From the NCBI GenBank assembly GCA_030323885.1, contig CM059187.1, positions 124,734,737 to 124,798,736 of the forward strand: a stretch of DNA of 64,000 nucleotides. The letters run 5' to 3'. The notes beneath the pieces are model-generated. The model had not been told where the DNA came from, did no database searches, and was given only the letters and a program-made list of their open reading frames with translations. The DNA comes from Branchipolynoe longqiensis. Taxonomy: Eukaryota > Annelida > Polychaeta > Phyllodocida > Polynoidae. The stretch's first letter is position 1. The number at the start of each line of letters is the position of its first letter. Below are positions 63,869 through 64,000 of this stretch, piece by piece. The position numbers and the translations under genes are program-made.

Positions 63869-64000
63869 CGCACCAATTCCACACGATACTGTAACTCCCG
63901 TATATAAGTTTCCATGTCTTCAGTGGTTTGGTTATGACTATTAAACTTATATCGGACGATGGTGCGGTTAGACTTTCCGTGGCAGTATTCCCGAAATGCG
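63855..64000 (-). pseudogene. Gypsy gag, capsid part in another frame
   Basis: From the right edge a second frame reads AFREYCHGKSNRTIVRYKF and ETYIRELQYRVELVRCYG, typical of a capsid with the ...ERxxFxxRxQ helix and the L-x-x-L-x-x-x-C region. It ends in TGA near 63855, just where the downstream frame starts, so one indel separates them. Confidence 0.7.

Larger units (their letters stand above)
59641..64000 (-). mobile_element. Ty3/gypsy LTR retrotransposon (Mag-like), 5' end beyond the window
   Basis: Read right to left: gag end, protease, RT, RNase H, integrase, a 3' untranslated part and a short 3' LTR. The order RT-RNase H-integrase defines Ty3/gypsy. Two CCHC knuckles, the VADD active-site form, no chromodomain and a ~130 bp LTR fit the Mag lineage (inferred). 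The 5' LTR and most of gag lie past 64000. Pol is uninterrupted, but gag and protease carry frameshifts. Confidence 0.9.

Overview
The window is eukaryotic, from an animal and most likely a mollusc. No protein-coding operons, ribosome-binding sites or bacterial signals are present. It has vast non-coding stretches, dense microsatellites, tRNA-derived SINEs, TIR elements (MITEs) and retrotransposons, plus one recognisable host exon ending at a consensus splice donor. The SINE at 27461-27790, with its head, its 'GTGCTATCCTGTCTGTGGG' core and its 'GCGTCATTAAATAAAAC' end, matches from memory a SINE type widespread in molluscs. That is the main basis for the mollusc call, which I hold at moderate confidence. 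There are two assembly gaps (4379-4878 and 59145-59642).

Layout. 1-4300: a 5'-truncated LINE, a pogo-like MITE, a TIR element with CGCATTA-type subterminal repeats, a ~700 bp purine tract and a perfect 91-bp-armed foldback. 4308-10123: a nearly complete DIRS-type tyrosine-recombinase retrotransposon on the minus strand, with inverted terminal repeats, gag, RT/RNase H/methyltransferase-like and tyrosine recombinase genes, and a 5' leader crowded with small hairpins. 10124-40800: repeat-dominated DNA with about 20 copies of one SINE family (called SINE-A here), several MITE families and minisatellites. 40840-42168: a GC-rich 5' region and the first coding exon of an SLC10 (sodium/bile acid cotransporter, SLC10A3/A5-type) gene on the plus strand. 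Its later exons were not found in the window. 42169-59640: probable intron or intergenic DNA, again SINE/MITE-rich, with nested insertions and a satellite apparently born from a SINE segment. 59641-64000: a Ty3/gypsy (Mag-like, very short LTR) retrotransposon on the minus strand, cut by the right window edge. Its pol frame is intact but its gag-protease junction is broken.

Families named here. SINE-A: tRNA-derived head, body containing 'GTCAAACCAATGACTT', and either tail 1 ('CCTTAGATGTTGCCAGGAC') or tail 2 ('CTGCTTAAACAACTAATG'). SINE-B: serine/leucine-tRNA-like head; its 57.6 kb copy carries tail 2. SINE-C: the mollusc-type SINE. MITE-1: ends CAGTAAAACCTCTCTAA. MITE-2: ends CAGTATAACCCCGTTAAA. 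MITE-3: ends TTAAAGTTGCATAGTCCG, apparently targeting TTAA.

Nothing here looks like a multi-gene functional system. The most unusual signals are the ordered hairpin triads duplicated in the DIRS leader, the SINE-derived satellite, the tail shared between different SINE heads, and TIR elements filled with single degenerate short motifs. All SINE/MITE boundaries are read by eye and are good to roughly 5-15 bp.
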